Source: JACCXG01 sp963785755 (GTDB taxonomy: Bacteria > Acidobacteriota > Vicinamibacteria > Vicinamibacterales > 2-12-FULL-66-21). Taken from it: DNA of 64,000 bases. The stretch covers positions 434,001 through 498,000 of the forward strand of contig CAWAXG010000039.1 of the NCBI GenBank assembly GCA_963785755.1, in the 5' to 3' direction. Below, one piece after another: positions 6,900 to 16,858 of the stretch. Below the pieces are notes generated by a model. That model searched no databases. It had not been told where the DNA came from and was given only the letters and a program-made list of their open reading frames with translations. The translations under genes and the position numbers were made by a program. The number at the start of each line of letters is the position of its first letter. The stretch's first letter is position 1.

Positions 6900-9573
6900 T
6901 CACCGCCCCGCGAGGGACGCCCGCCAGTTCTGGACGATGGTCAGCGACCCCGGTCCGGTGCGTTCCGGCACGATGGCCAGGAAGCGCCGGCGATCCGGTG
7001 TCGCGTCGATTCCTCGGATGCCGGGGGGCAATGTCGCGATCTGCCTCGGTATGCCGATACGGAGCGTCGCGCCTGGTTCGAAGTCGACGAGCCAGAGGCT
7101 GCGCTGGTCGTTGCCGAGAAACAGCATCTGACGGCCGTCGCGCGTCCACCAGTTCTTCATCCCGCCATGTTGCGAGACCTGCTGGCGCTGCCCCGGGTCG
7201 GGGAAGGCCTGCACGTATATCTCGTAGCGTCCTGTCTCCTCCGACGCATACGCGAGCCACCGGCCGTCGGGTGAGACCGCGCCTCCGCGGTCGCGATTCG
7301 CGGTTCGGACCAGAAGTTTCGGCTCGCCGGTGCCGCTGGCCGGCAGCAGCCACACGTTCTGCGCCGACTGGGGATCGAGCTGATTCAGCACGATCCACTG
7401 CGCCGTCGGCCGACCAGCTGTCAGGGCCCTTGAACAGCACCTCGGAGCGATACAGCACCTGTTCCGGTGCGGCATCGCCGATCCGCTTCACGAAGAAGTC
7501 CTGCGGGCCATCACGATCGGCGGCGAAGACGATCCGGCTGCCATCCGGAGACCAGACCGGCGTATCGTTGCGGCCGGGGCCGGACGACAACTGTGACGCG
7601 CCGCCGCGCGCCAGGTTCACCAGCCACAGCGCGGATTCCGAAGCGGATGTCGACTTGACGACGACCGCGCGTTCTCCGTCGGGTGAGATGCTCACCGTCT
7701 CGTAGTGGCCCGGCGGCAGACTCAGATCGGCGATGTGCTTGCCGTCCGCGTCGTACCACGCCGCGAGCGTGTTGGTCGACGGCGCCCAGTAATACGCGAG
7801 GGATCCGGTTGCGGAGACTGTTGCCGACACGCTGGCTGTGTAGGCGACCGACGGATCCAGCATGCGGGTCGGTTCGTCGGGCAGTTGTATCGGATCCCCG
7901 CTCATCTTCAGCGTCCGGGGGTCGAAGGCCTGCGCGGCAAGCACTCCCTGGCGCGAAACAGCAGCCAGCCCGGATCCGCGTACACAGGGGCGCTGTCCAT
8001 GGCACCGATCGCCACGCGCGCCGTATCATCGAGGCTGCCCACGAAGATCTCGAACTTGCCTGCTTTTCCAGGAAGCGCCGCATACAGAAAATGTCTGCCA
8101 TCGGGCAGGAAGGTCGGAAAGCGGTGGCTGAATTCCTTCTTCGCCGGATCCAGCGTAGTCACCGGCACCGGTGTGCCGCCGCTGGCTGGGATGCGATAGA
8201 TCGGCCCACCGCTGTCTGCCGCGTACACGATGACGTTCGACGAGTTCCATGAGCCGCCCCTCCCGTTCGCGGCGTCAGCCACGACTTCGGCGCGCCCGCC
8301 CGATGCGGCGACGATCATGAGTTTGGTCTGTGTGAAGAAACCAATCCGTCGGCTGTCCGGTGACCAGAACGGCAGCACGGCGTTTTCGCCGCCTTCGATC
8401 CGTCGCGAGGCCATCGAGTCGAGCGATCGGACCCAGAGCTGCGTGTCCGAGAGCGTGACGGCGCCGGTGATGAACGCGACCATGGTGCCGTCGGGAGAGA
8501 TGGCCACGCTGTCGGAGTCGGGGTAGAGGTATGCGCCCGGCGGCGCCAGCACCGACAGGCGTGTCACCTTTCCAGTCGTCGGCGGACCTCGTGGAGGGCC
8601 ACATCATTGCCGCCACGGCGGCAGTGACGGCAAGCCCGATCGCGGCCGGCCACAGTCGAGCAGCAATCGATGGGCGCGACGCGTTGGTAGCCGCGCTCGA
8701 CGTGGTTGAGACAGTCTCGTTGTCGTCGAGTTCGAGGCGTGCGTCGCCAATCGCGCTGAGGCGCTTTCGCGGTTCCTTTTCGAGGCACCGGCGCAGCAGC
8801 CGGCGGACGTTGGGTGGTGTATCGGCGGGTACCGCCGTCCAATCCGGTTCCGTCTTCAACACGCTCGCCAGCACCTCGGACGTGTCGTCGCCGGCGAACA
8901 TCCGCCGCCCCGTCAGCATCTCGAACAGGACGACGCCGAAGGCCCAGATGTCGGCGCGCTTGTCGACCGGTCTGCCTTTCGCCTGTTCGGGCGCCATATA
9001 TGCCGCGGTCCCGATGATCATCCCCACTTGCGTCGCGCGCGCCGTGAGCGTCGGCGACTGCATTGCGTCCCCTGGCGTACTCGTGCCGTCCGCCGCGAGC
9101 GCCTTGGCGAGCCCGAAGTCGAGCACTTTGACGGTGCCGTCGGGTCGGACCTTGATGTTCGCGGGCTTGAGGTCGCGATGGATGATGCCGAGGTCGTGGG
9201 CGGTTTCGAGGGCCTCGGCAATCTGCCGCGCGATGGGCAAGGCCTCCGTCAGGGGGATCGGCCCGCGCGCGATGATCGCGGACAGGTCCTCACCCTCGAC
9301 CAGCTCCATGACGAGAGCACGCGGACTGCCTGGTGCCGCCCCGGCTTCGAGGCCGTGGATCTGCGCGATGTTCGGGTGATTCAGCGCGGCCAGGGTCTGC
9401 GCTTCGCGCGTGAAGCGCGCCAGCCGCTCGGCATCGAGGGCGAAGTGTTCGGGGAGGACCTTGATGGCAACGTGGCGATTGAGCTGCGTGTCCCGCGCAC
9501 GATAGACCTCACCCATGCCGCCTTCGCCGAGCTTCTCCAGGACGCGATAGGCACCAAGGGTCTTGCCAATCAT
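6900..9573 (-). CDS. Kinase A: transmembrane Ser/Thr kinase with PD40 propeller sensor (three frameshifts)
   Basis: The start at 9573 (MIGKTLGAYRVLEKLGEGG) opens a Hanks-type kinase: glycine loop at 16-21, Lys38 in VAIK, HRD at 132-134, DFG at 152-154 and a GTAAYMAPEQ activation segment. A membrane helix at about 310-330 is followed by an extracytoplasmic PD40 propeller with repeated SPDG blades. The propeller continues through three reading frames: an extra G near 8568 (DDWK then VTRLSVLAPPG), a missing base near 7947 (LLFRAR then LAAQAFDPRT), and an extra base near 7402 (SWSADG then QWIVLNQLDP). With these corrected the protein is about 890 residues, normal for this Acidobacteriota family. 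The kinase domain is undamaged. The sensed signal is unknown. Confidence 0.8.
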
Positions 9574-9701
9574 TCCCGCGTCCCTGTGCTGGGCTTCGGC
9601 GTAGTCTCGCCGTAGCCGCTTCGCGGCGAAGGCGGACCGCCTTCGCCGAGCGGAGAAACGACCTCATAGGCACCGAGTCGGGTGCCGGGCACCAGAGACA
9701 T
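9570..9701 (-). pseudogene. Abortive kinase N-terminus ending on the start codon of kinase A
   Basis: From the ATG at 9701 the frame reads MSLVPGTRLGAYEVVSPLG and then EGG, the exact opening of a PD40-type kinase up to the glycine loop. Instead of MGEVYRARD it then runs into a palindrome and ends after 43 codons with a TGA that overlaps the ATG of kinase A (ATGA). It is either a recombination scar or a short coupled leader ORF. A parallel structure precedes kinase B. Confidence 0.55.
9587..9648. repeat. REP-like element with perfect 25-nt palindrome
   Basis: CGGCGAAGGCGG at 9624-9635, one base, then its exact complement at 9637-9648. Next to it, TGCTGGGCTTCGGCG...CTCGCCGTAG (9587-9615) matches 13555-13583 upstream of kinase B at 25 of 29 positions by eye. 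Confidence 0.65.
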
Positions 9702-9768
9702 GTGGAGAGACGGGGATTTTAGCAAGTAACAAGGCGCAAGGGACAAGTACAAGGTCCTTGCCCCTTGT

Positions 9769-9774
9769 TATGAT
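9769..9774 (+). promoter_or_regulatory. Candidate -10 box very close to a start codon
   Basis: TATGAT ends seven bases before the ATG at 9782. If used, transcription would start almost at the start codon and the mRNA would be leaderless. No clear -35 element is seen. Confidence 0.3.
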
Positions 9775-9781
9775 CCCGCCC

Positions 9782-10738
9782 ATGTTCACACGACGACACT
9801 TTCTTGCTTCGTCCTCAGCCGCGATCGCCGCCGGTTCATTCGGGCGGCTGACGCTATTCGGTCAACAGCCCGCCCCAGCCGCTGCGGTCACACCGGTCTT
9901 CCAGCAGCTCCGGCGGAACACCGGCTTCTGGACCGCTCGCGGCGGCACGATCGGATGGCTGATCAACCCGGCCGGCACGGTCGTGGTCGACAGCCAGTTC
10001 CCCGACACGGCGGCGCTCTGTCTCGAGCAGCTGTTGAAGACCTCTGGCAAGACTGAGATCGCCGCGCTCATCAACTCGCATCATCATGGCGACCACACCG
10101 GCGGCAATGGCACGTTCCGTCCGAAAACGAAACAGATCATCGGCCACGCCAACGTGCCCAAGTACCTGAAGGCCGGGTACGACTCGGCGATGGCCAAGCG
10201 GGCGCAGGTGACGCCGCCGCCGACAACCCCGGCGCCGGCCGAACCGGTCGTGCCCGATCGGACCCTGACCGACGCGCTCGCCTTCGATCACGGCGACGAG
10301 CGCGTGTCGATCAAGCACTACGGGCCCGCGCACACCGGCGGCGATGTCGTCATCCTGTTCGAGAAGGCGAACGTCGCGCACATGGGTGACCTGATGTTCA
10401 ACCGCGCGCACCCGGTCATCGACCGGGCCAACGGCGCGTCGATCGCGAACTGGACGGTGGTATTGAACAAGGTCGCGGCGGAATTGCCGGCGGACACGCT
10501 CTACATCTTCGGCCACGCCGGTCCGAAGCACGAGGTCACCGGGAGCCGTGCGGACCTCGCGCACCACGCGAAGTATCTGACGGCGCTGCTCGACTACGTG
10601 CGGACGCAGGTCAAAGCCGGCAAGACGCGCGAGCAGATCGTGGCGTCCACCGATGTGATCCAGGGATTCGAGGATTACGGCCCGCTCGTGCAGCGGCCGC
10701 TCGGGCCTGCCTACGACGAGGTGACGGCGGCCAGCTGA
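9782..10738 (+). CDS. Tat-exported metallo-beta-lactamase-fold hydrolase
   Basis: 318 residues from the ATG at 9782. The N-terminus MFTRRHFLASSSAAIAAG is a twin-arginine signal. The zinc motif HxHxDH appears as H100-H101-H102-G-D104-H105, followed by GPAHTGGD (second histidine) and GHAGPKHE (third). This is the metallo-beta-lactamase superfamily, so a periplasmic hydrolase whose substrate cannot be inferred; resemblance to subclass B beta-lactamases is only at the fold level. An in-frame start at 9758 is possible, but it would precede the Tat motif with no benefit. It stands alone between kinases A and B. Confidence 0.8.
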   Translation: MFTRRHFLASSSAAIAAGSFGRLTLFGQQPAPAAAVTPVFQQLRRNTGFWTARGGTIGWLINPAGTVVVDSQFPDTAALCLEQLLKTSGKTEIAALINSHHHGDHTGGNGTFRPKTKQIIGHANVPKYLKAGYDSAMAKRAQVTPPPTTPAPAEPVVPDRTLTDALAFDHGDERVSIKHYGPAHTGGDVVILFEKANVAHMGDLMFNRAHPVIDRANGASIANWTVVLNKVAAELPADTLYIFGHAGPKHEVTGSRADLAHHAKYLTALLDYVRTQVKAGKTREQIVASTDVIQGFEDYGPLVQRPLGPAYDEVTAAS

Positions 10739-10790
10739 CGCCGGCCATTGGCGGGTGCCATTCCAGGCCGGTGATTCAAGTTCGACGACC

Positions 10791-10820
10791 GAGCGGCGCC
10801 TTCGCTCACGGGCGCCGCTC
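10791..10820. terminator. Perfect 10-bp GC hairpin between convergent genes
   Basis: GAGCGGCGCC (10791-10800), a 10-base loop, then GGCGCCGCTC (10811-10820). It lies 52 bases after the hydrolase stop and overlaps the stop codon of kinase B, so it could end transcription from both sides. There is no T-run. Confidence 0.55.
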
Positions 10821-13538
10821 CGATCCGCGCATCAGGCGATCGACTTCGTCGAACCAGCGTGTCCTCAGCTGAATGTGCGTCTGCGTGGCGGCCCCGGGGA
10901 CGGCCGCCAACGTATAGAAGTCGCCGTTCGGGCCGACGGCGTATTCCGACGCCATCTCCGCGTCGAACAACTTGCGCTCGGCACCGAGCTCAATCTCCTC
11001 GCCCGTCGTGCGAACGTCCACCGCCATCATCGCCGTGCCGGTGCGGAAGAACAGCTGCCGGCCGTCGTGCGACCAGCGCGGGGATTCAGCTGGTCGCGGT
11101 GAGACTGCTACGCGATCGCCTTTGCCGGAGATCGGGATCGACGTACACGTGAAACGGGCCCGCCGTCGTTCGATGTCGAACGCCAGCCAGCGGCCGTCCG
11201 GCGAGATGCGGACCGTTCGAATCCAATTGCGCTCGGTGAGGATGGTCTGCGGCGGCTGGCCCTCGTCTTTGCGCACGATTGACGCGCGGTTCGCCAGGCC
11301 GATCCAGGCAACGTGCGCGCGTCCGCCCGGCAGCCATCCCGCGGTGAAGACCTCGCGCACCGGCTCGCTGATGAGCCGATCGTTGCGGCTGCCATCCAGC
11401 GATTCGGTCACGATCCCCCACGCGTTCGATCCAGCGAGTTGCCCGCCCCACGCGAGCGTCCGGCCATCCGGGTGCCACGACAGGCTGTAGATCTCGGTGA
11501 AAGAGCGGTCGGCAAATTTCTGACGCGTGCCACGCCGCAAGTCGAGAATCGATCGGGAGCCGTCCCACATACCAATCGCCAGGCGGGTTCCGTCTGGCGA
11601 CAGCTCGAAGCCGCGAAAGAACAAATCCGGTTCGAACGCGAGCGGCGTCACGACTCCTGCCGGGGAGATCTTGACGACTTGCATCGGCTCGCGCCTGCTC
11701 CATCGAAGGTAGTCCGGGTGCAAATGCCAGCGTGCCGTCGCGGGACATGGCGAACACCGGCGACATTGTTACGGCCGAGGGCAATGTCCGGCATCAGCGC
11801 CACCGGCGTGCCGGCGACGCGACGGCCGGCACCATCGAAGCGAACGGCCATGAACACCGCGCCGGGGTTCGCATAGACGAGATAGCCGTTCGGCAGCACC
11901 TGCCCGCCGCTGCCATCGATGCCGAGGTCCACCATGCGGCGGGTCTCCAGATCGGCCACGACGAGATGACCGACCCGCGACGTGCCCCACACGGTGAGCA
12001 CGATCAGCCGTGTTCCTGGCACCAGCGACGGCCACGCGATCGCGCGCTCGACCTCCTGACCATCCAGGATCCATTTCGCGGCGAGCTGGCGCGGCTCCCC
12101 GCCGGCGCTGTTCACGCTCCACAGGCCGGCCGGCTGCTGGTTGACGAAGATGATTGTCCCGTCCGCCGGCCACACCCCACCGAAGAAGTCGCCGAGCGGG
12201 GCGATCGTCTGGGTCAATCCGGTGTCGAGCGAGTACTTTCGCAACTCCGGCGGGACTCCCCCGGAGATTGACACGCCGACCGCGAACGCGACCCAGCGGC
12301 CGTCTGGCGAGAAGAACGGGCCTTCAGCCGTTTCGCTGTCGGGCACCGAGTGTCGCAGTCTCCGATCCGAGCGCACGAACATACAACCGCTGAAAACCTG
12401 TCCCGCCGCGCGCAAGAAACGCGAGCGTCTGCCCGTCAGGAGAAAACGCCAGCTCGGGCGGCCCGCCGCCATCCAGGAAGAGCCCGGGAGGAAGCGCGAT
12501 GGCGGCGCGGATCGGCGGCGCGCCTGAGATCGTCGCAGCCGGACGCATCCATCGTCCCGCCGCAACACCGCCGGCCGCGCACACCACGAGCGCCAGCCCC
12601 AACGTCCACCAGCGGCTGATGCCAGGTGAAGGTGAGACAACGGGAGCGGACGCTGGAATCGGGCTGCTCGCTTCGTCGAGATCGAACCGCGCATCGCCAA
12701 TCGATTGCAGTCTTCGCCTGGAATCCTTGACGAGCGCGCGATGGAGGAGCCGCGTCACCGCCGGCGGCGTGTCCGGCGGAAGCTTCGACCAGTCGGGCTC
12801 GCGCTCGATGACCCTCGCCAGGATCTCGGTGACCGAGTCACCGGTGAACGGCATGACGCCGGTCAACAGCTCATAGAGCACCGCGCCGAACGCCCAGATG
12901 TCGGACCGTCGATCCGCGGGCCGTCCCTTGACCTGTTCCGGCGCCATGTACGCCGCCGTGCCGAGCAGAGTTCCGACGCGCGTCGCAGCGTTGGTGATCG
13001 TGGGCGAATTGTCGGCCGCTCCGCCGGTGACCGGATCGAGTGCCTTGGCGAGGCCGAAGTCGAGGACTTTGACCGTCCCGTCCGGACGCAGAATGATGTT
13101 CTGCGGCTTCAGATCGCGGTGGATGATGTTCTGATCGTGCGCCGCTTCGAGCGCGTCGGCCAGCTGGCGCGCGATCGCAAGCGGGTCGACATCCCACGCG
13201 CCGCTCGCCGAGGACGGGGCCCTCCGCTGCGGGCCGCGCTGCGCGATCACCTCCGCCAGCGTCGGACCGTCGACGAGCTCCATGACCAGCGCCAGCCCGC
13301 CGCCGGTTTCCTCGACGCCGTAGATCTGCGCGATGTTCGGATGATTCAGCGAGGCGAGGACCTGCGCTTCGCGTTCGAACCGTGCCAGCCGTTCCTGATC
13401 CGCGGCGAAGGTCGAGGGAAGGATCTTGATCGCGACGCTGCGCTGCAGCCGCGTATCGCGCGCGCGGTAGACCTCGCCCATTCCGCCTTCGCCCAGCTTC
13501 TCCAGGACGTGATATGGGCCAACGGACTCACCAATCAT
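10806..13538 (-). CDS. Kinase B: transmembrane Ser/Thr kinase with PD40 sensor (several frameshifts)
   Basis: The kinase domain starts MIGESVGPYHVLEKLGEGG: Lys38 in VAIK, HRD at 140-142, DFG at 160-162, GTAAYMAPEQ. An unusual insert (RRAPSSASGAWDVDP, about 105-119) follows the hinge region. A membrane helix (about 320-340) leads to a PD40 propeller that changes frame at about 12347 (extra base, TATL then VPDSETAEG), 11775 (extra base before VTMSPVFAMSRDG), 11718 (extra base before DYLRWSRREP), and in a compensating pair near 11105-11165. The kinase part is intact. By eye, the frame also stays open upstream to an ATG at 13685, which would add 49 residues resembling a second kinase start; 13538 is the conventional start. 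Confidence 0.75.
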
Positions 13539-13685
13539 TCTCGCCTCGTCCGCGTGCTGGGCTTCGGCGAGACCTCGCCGTAGTTCGCGCTGTGAGCGAC
13601 GAGCGCGAACGGAGGCGGGCCGCCGGCGCCGAGCAACGAGTCGATGTCGTAGACACCGACCCGGGTCCCTGGAGCGAGCGTCATG
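13539..13685 (-). pseudogene. Abortive kinase start in front of kinase B
   Basis: The ATG at 13685 begins MTLAPGTRVGVYDIDSLLG and then AGG, the opening of another PD40-type kinase. It breaks off inside the glycine loop into Arg/Ala-rich sequence derived from the repeat shared with locus A (13555-13583), then reaches the kinase B ATG in the same frame by my reading. Kinase B may therefore carry this as an N-terminal extension. Confidence 0.5.
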
Positions 13686-13706
13686 GGTCAGGATGATCCG
13701 TCAAGC

Positions 13707-14027
13707 TTACCCGGTCACGACGGCCGTGCCGCTGACCGCCACCATCAGCATGCCGTTGTTCTGTCCCAGCACTTCGTAATCGAGGTCGATGCCGATCACG
13801 GCGTTGGCGCCGAGCTCCTGCGCACGCTGCGTCATTTCCGCCATGGCCACCTTGCGTGCCTCGTCCAGGGCGCGCTCGTAGGTCGCTGAGCGTCCACCGA
13901 CGACGTCGCGGACCGCGGCGAAAAGGTCGCGGAAGATGTTGGCGCCGATGATCGCTTCGCCAGTGACGACACCGAGATAACGGCTGACCGCATGCCCTTC
14001 GAGAACGGTCGTGGTGCTCAGAATCAT
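13707..14027 (-). CDS. YbjQ-family protein (UPF0145)
   Basis: 106 residues, the usual family length. It has the conserved VLEGHAVSRYLGVVTGEAIIG start, the RDVVGGRSATYERALDEAR middle and the LGANAVIGIDLDYEVLG...MLMVAVSGTAV core of the pentameric YbjQ fold, once annotated as heavy-metal binding. The cellular role is not established. It ends 22 bases from the abortive kinase start, on the same strand. Confidence 0.9.
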   Translation of the reverse strand: MILSTTTVLEGHAVSRYLGVVTGEAIIGANIFRDLFAAVRDVVGGRSATYERALDEARKVAMAEMTQRAQELGANAVIGIDLDYEVLGQNNGMLMVAVSGTAVVTG

Positions 14028-14059
14028 GCGGTGATCTTATCGCGTTCGATTCGGTTCGC

Positions 14060-14815
14060 TCATTTCACGAGGTTCGTCTTGAGCGCCTCCAGGCGGCTGG
14101 AGAGGCGTCCGGGATTGTGGCAGTTCTTGCACGTGAGATTGGTCGTCGCGGCGCTCGCGGGGTCCGACTTCCACTGCTTCGCCATCGCCTCATACGGCGT
14201 GTCCACCAGTACCGACAGCATCTTGTCGAGATACTGCGCGGCTTCTTCGCTGCGTCCGGTCCGCTGCGCCGACTGCGTCAGTCCCGCGAGCACTTCCCCC
14301 TTGTGGTGAACCGGAAGCTTTTCGATCGTGGCGCCCTGCTGCTTCCACAGCAGCGAATAGTTGTCGTAGGCCTGCGCCCACGCGGCCGCGCGGTGCTTCT
14401 CGGGCAGCCGGTCCGCAAACGTCGCCATCGTCCCCCCGGTGATGGCGGCGACGCCTTCGTTCCCGGTATCGAGCTTGGCCGCGGCCGCGAAGCCGTCGAG
14501 CGCTTCGGCGAAGCGGCGTCCGAACTCCGCCGTCTGCCCCGACTCGTGGGCGCGCACGGCCCGATACGTCGCGGCTCCGGCCTTCCACGCGAGCAGGTTG
14601 GCGCGCTGCTCGGGACGTTCCTTCAGCAGCACCTCGATGTTCTGTTCCGCCTTCGCCAGACGCTCGATGTTGCCGTTCCTGAAGCCCGCGAAGATGTCCT
14701 CGCGCACGAGGGTATGCACGCTCAAGCGTGTCTCCGAGAGCAGGGGATCGGGCGATTGTGCAGCGGCAGCGGTGACGACAACAGACACAAGAAGAGCGGT
14801 CTTGAGTGAACGCAT
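14060..14815 (-). CDS. Exported mono-haem c-type cytochrome with helical repeats
   Basis: 251 residues. A signal peptide spans 1-19 (LKTALLVSVVVTAAAAQ). A TPR-like helical body (about 40-200) precedes one haem motif, C229-K-N-C232-H233, close to the C-terminus. The haem domain is very short (about 30 residues) and may be a minimal cytochrome or a haem-tethering tail. The protein is presumably a periplasmic electron carrier or scaffold. It is divergent from the hydrolase at 14874 by 58 bases. Confidence 0.75.
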   Translation of the reverse strand: MRSLKTALLVSVVVTAAAAQSPDPLLSETRLSVHTLVREDIFAGFRNGNIERLAKAEQNIEVLLKERPEQRANLLAWKAGAATYRAVRAHESGQTAEFGRRFAEALDGFAAAAKLDTGNEGVAAITGGTMATFADRLPEKHRAAAWAQAYDNYSLLWKQQGATIEKLPVHHKGEVLAGLTQSAQRTGRSEEAAQYLDKMLSVLVDTPYEAMAKQWKSDPASAATTNLTCKNCHNPGRLSSRLEALKTNLVK

Positions 14816-14873
14816 GAATAGTCTCCTTCGGGTTGGGCTAGGCTATCATCGCGCCGGGGAAGGAGTCACGACA

Positions 14874-15815
14874 TTGTCGATCCGCCTGACCGCTGCGACG
14901 CTGACCACTTGCTTGCTGGTGTCACCAGGACTTTCCGGCCGGCAGGCAGATGTCTTCGACCGTGTGACGCACGGATACGCGGTGTCCGAGGGGGGCGTCA
15001 GGATTCACTATGCGACGCTCGGCACGGGACCGCTCGTCGTGATGATCCACGGCTTTCCGGACTTCTGGTACTCCTGGCGGCACTCCATGGCGGTCCTGTC
15101 GGACACCTTCCAGGTCGTGGCCATCGATCAACGCGGCTACAACTTGAGCGACAAACCGAAGGGGGTCGAGAGCTACGCCATGCGGCTCCTGGTGACCGAC
15201 GTCGCGGCCGTCGTCAAGCACCTCGGGCGCGACCGGGCGACGATCGTCGGTCACGACTGGGGCGGCATGGTCGCATGGCAGTTCGCGATGAACCTGCCGG
15301 AGATGACCGAACGCCTGGTCGTGCTCAACCTGCCGCATCCGAGCGGGCTCCTGCGCGAGCTCAAGTCCAATCCCGAGCAGATCGCGAACAGCGAATACGC
15401 TCGCACCTTCCAGAGCGGGTCCCCGAAGGACGCGACGGTTTTCTTCGGCAGGCCGATGACGCCGGAAACACTGTCGGGGTGGGTGACGGACGCGGCCGCG
15501 CGCAAACGCTACGTCGAGGCCTTCGCGCGCTCGGACTTCGACGCGATGCTGAACTACTACAAGGCCAACTATCCGAAGGGATCGGGCGCGGACGCGCCGC
15601 CGGTGCCGCAGTTGCCGAAGGTCAAGGCGCCGGTCCTGATGTTCCACGGGCTCGACGACCGGGCGCTGCACCGCAACGGACTCGCGGGCACCTGGGACTG
15701 GCTGGAGAAGGACCTCACGCTCGTGACGGTCCCCGGCGCCGGGCATTTCGTCCAGCAGGACGCCGCCGAGCTCGTGACGTCGACCATGAAATGGTGGCTC
15801 ACGATGCGGCGGTGA
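14874..15815 (+). CDS. Exported alpha/beta hydrolase, epoxide-hydrolase-like
   Basis: 313 residues from a TTG at 14874 with a strong GGAAGGAG site; the longer upstream frame is antisense to the cytochrome. A signal peptide (IRLTAATLTTCLLVSPGLSG) is followed by the oxyanion motif HGFP (59-62), the nucleophile elbow GHDWGG with Asp128 (Asp as in epoxide hydrolases and haloalkane dehalogenases, not Ser), the acid region HGLDDRALH and the catalytic His in GAGHFVQQD. The substrate is unknown. TATCAT at 14844-14849 is a candidate -10 box. Confidence 0.85.
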   Translation: MSIRLTAATLTTCLLVSPGLSGRQADVFDRVTHGYAVSEGGVRIHYATLGTGPLVVMIHGFPDFWYSWRHSMAVLSDTFQVVAIDQRGYNLSDKPKGVESYAMRLLVTDVAAVVKHLGRDRATIVGHDWGGMVAWQFAMNLPEMTERLVVLNLPHPSGLLRELKSNPEQIANSEYARTFQSGSPKDATVFFGRPMTPETLSGWVTDAAARKRYVEAFARSDFDAMLNYYKANYPKGSGADAPPVPQLPKVKAPVLMFHGLDDRALHRNGLAGTWDWLEKDLTLVTVPGAGHFVQQDAAELVTSTMKWWLTMRR

Positions 15816-15834
15816 TACTGAACTTACGCTGGTC

Positions 15835-15910
15835 GGTTCAAAGGTTCAGAGGTTCAGCGGTTCAAGGGTTCGGGTTCAGGGGTTCAAGGGTTCGGGGGTT
15901 CAAAGGTTCG
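15835..15910. repeat. GGTTCA tandem array
   Basis: About eight imperfect units of 8-10 bases (GGTTCAAAGG, GGTTCAGAGG, GGTTCAAGGG) fill the convergent gap between the hydrolase and the barrel protein. No open frame uses it naturally; the apparent C-terminal extension of the barrel ORF into it arises from a frameshift. Confidence 0.85.
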
Positions 15911-15928
15911 GCGTACGGGCGATGTCGA

Positions 15929-16811
15929 CTACCGCGTTTCGAACGGCCAGCTGATCCCCGTGGTGATCACGCGGCCGACATGGGTATCGGTTCCGCTCAC
16001 GTAATGCAGGTAAGACGCGAACACGTCGAACCGCGGGAACGAGTACGCGAGCACCTCCGGCGATGTGAAAGTGGTTGTCCCGGATGATCCGATCGTACTG
16101 TTCGTACTCTTCGACCGTCGTGAACTCAGTCGACCGCAGGCCGCCGTGCGATCGCTGCCAGGTGAACCCGAGGCGCGTCGAGAGCCTTCGCGTGGCCAGG
16201 AATCCGGTTTCGAGCGCCATGTTGCTGCGATTGTTCGGCAGGTCGAGCACCTTCTCGACCAACGCATAGGAGTAGCGACCGGAGATCGATAGCCTGTCCG
16301 AGATGGCATCCATGCGCCGGCCGACGTCGATCGCGACCCGTACTTCGTTGAGGTTCCGTCCGAGCACGGCCTCGCCGAAATAGTCATAGGCGTGGCTCGG
16401 AACGCCGAAAGAGATCGACGGCGTCAAGGCGAAAGCGCCGTTCGACAGGTTGTACCGCACGGTCGCGCTCACGTCCTGCCAGCCGTGGTTCCAGCAGAAG
16501 CACTCGTCGAGAGGGAGCCCGAAGAGGCTGGGCTCGGGACCCGTGTACTTCGCTCCCAGGTATGGGAGGCCGACGGAGAACGACAGGCGATCTGTAATTG
16601 CGTAGTCGACGCTCAACAGCGCTCCGCGGCTCCGGCTGTCATACCCGTCGAACAACGAACCGTCGGTCAGACGATGGTTGGTGTTGTTGATGTCCTGATA
16701 GACGACGCTGACGATGACGACTCCGGCTGGAGGGACCCAGGCCTGAGCGGACGCGGGGCGTGGCCCGGCCAGTAGCAACAGCGCCCCCATCAACCCGAGG
16801 ACGCATCGCAC
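15929..16811 (-). CDS. Outer-membrane beta-barrel (transporter-like) protein, one frameshift
   Basis: A signal peptide (LGLMGALLLLAGPRPASAQ) precedes amphipathic beta strands (VIVSVVYQDINNTNH, LSVDYAITDRLSFSVGLPYL, LTPSISFGVPS), as in MetA-type phenol-pathway outer-membrane proteins. The frame breaks near 16050; the natural end is in another frame (LAYSFPRFDVFASYLHYVSG...TGISWPFETR), finishing on the aromatic strand typical of barrels at 15929. Without correction, the ORF runs on into the GGTTCA repeats to 15900. It is probably co-transcribed with the exported protein upstream (47-base gap). Confidence 0.7.
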
Positions 16812-16858
16812 GAGCCCGCGCTCCGCGACGCGGTCAGTGGGCTGCCATTGAGAAAACG

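Noticed and set aside
9782..10738. Calling the metallo-beta-lactamase-fold protein an antibiotic-resistance enzyme
   Set aside because: The HxHxDH motif is shared by a very broad superfamily; nothing in the context indicates beta-lactam hydrolysis.
14439..14873. Upstream extension of the alpha/beta hydrolase frame
   Set aside because: It lies antisense to the cytochrome gene; the TTG at 14874 has a strong ribosome-binding site and opens a signal peptide.
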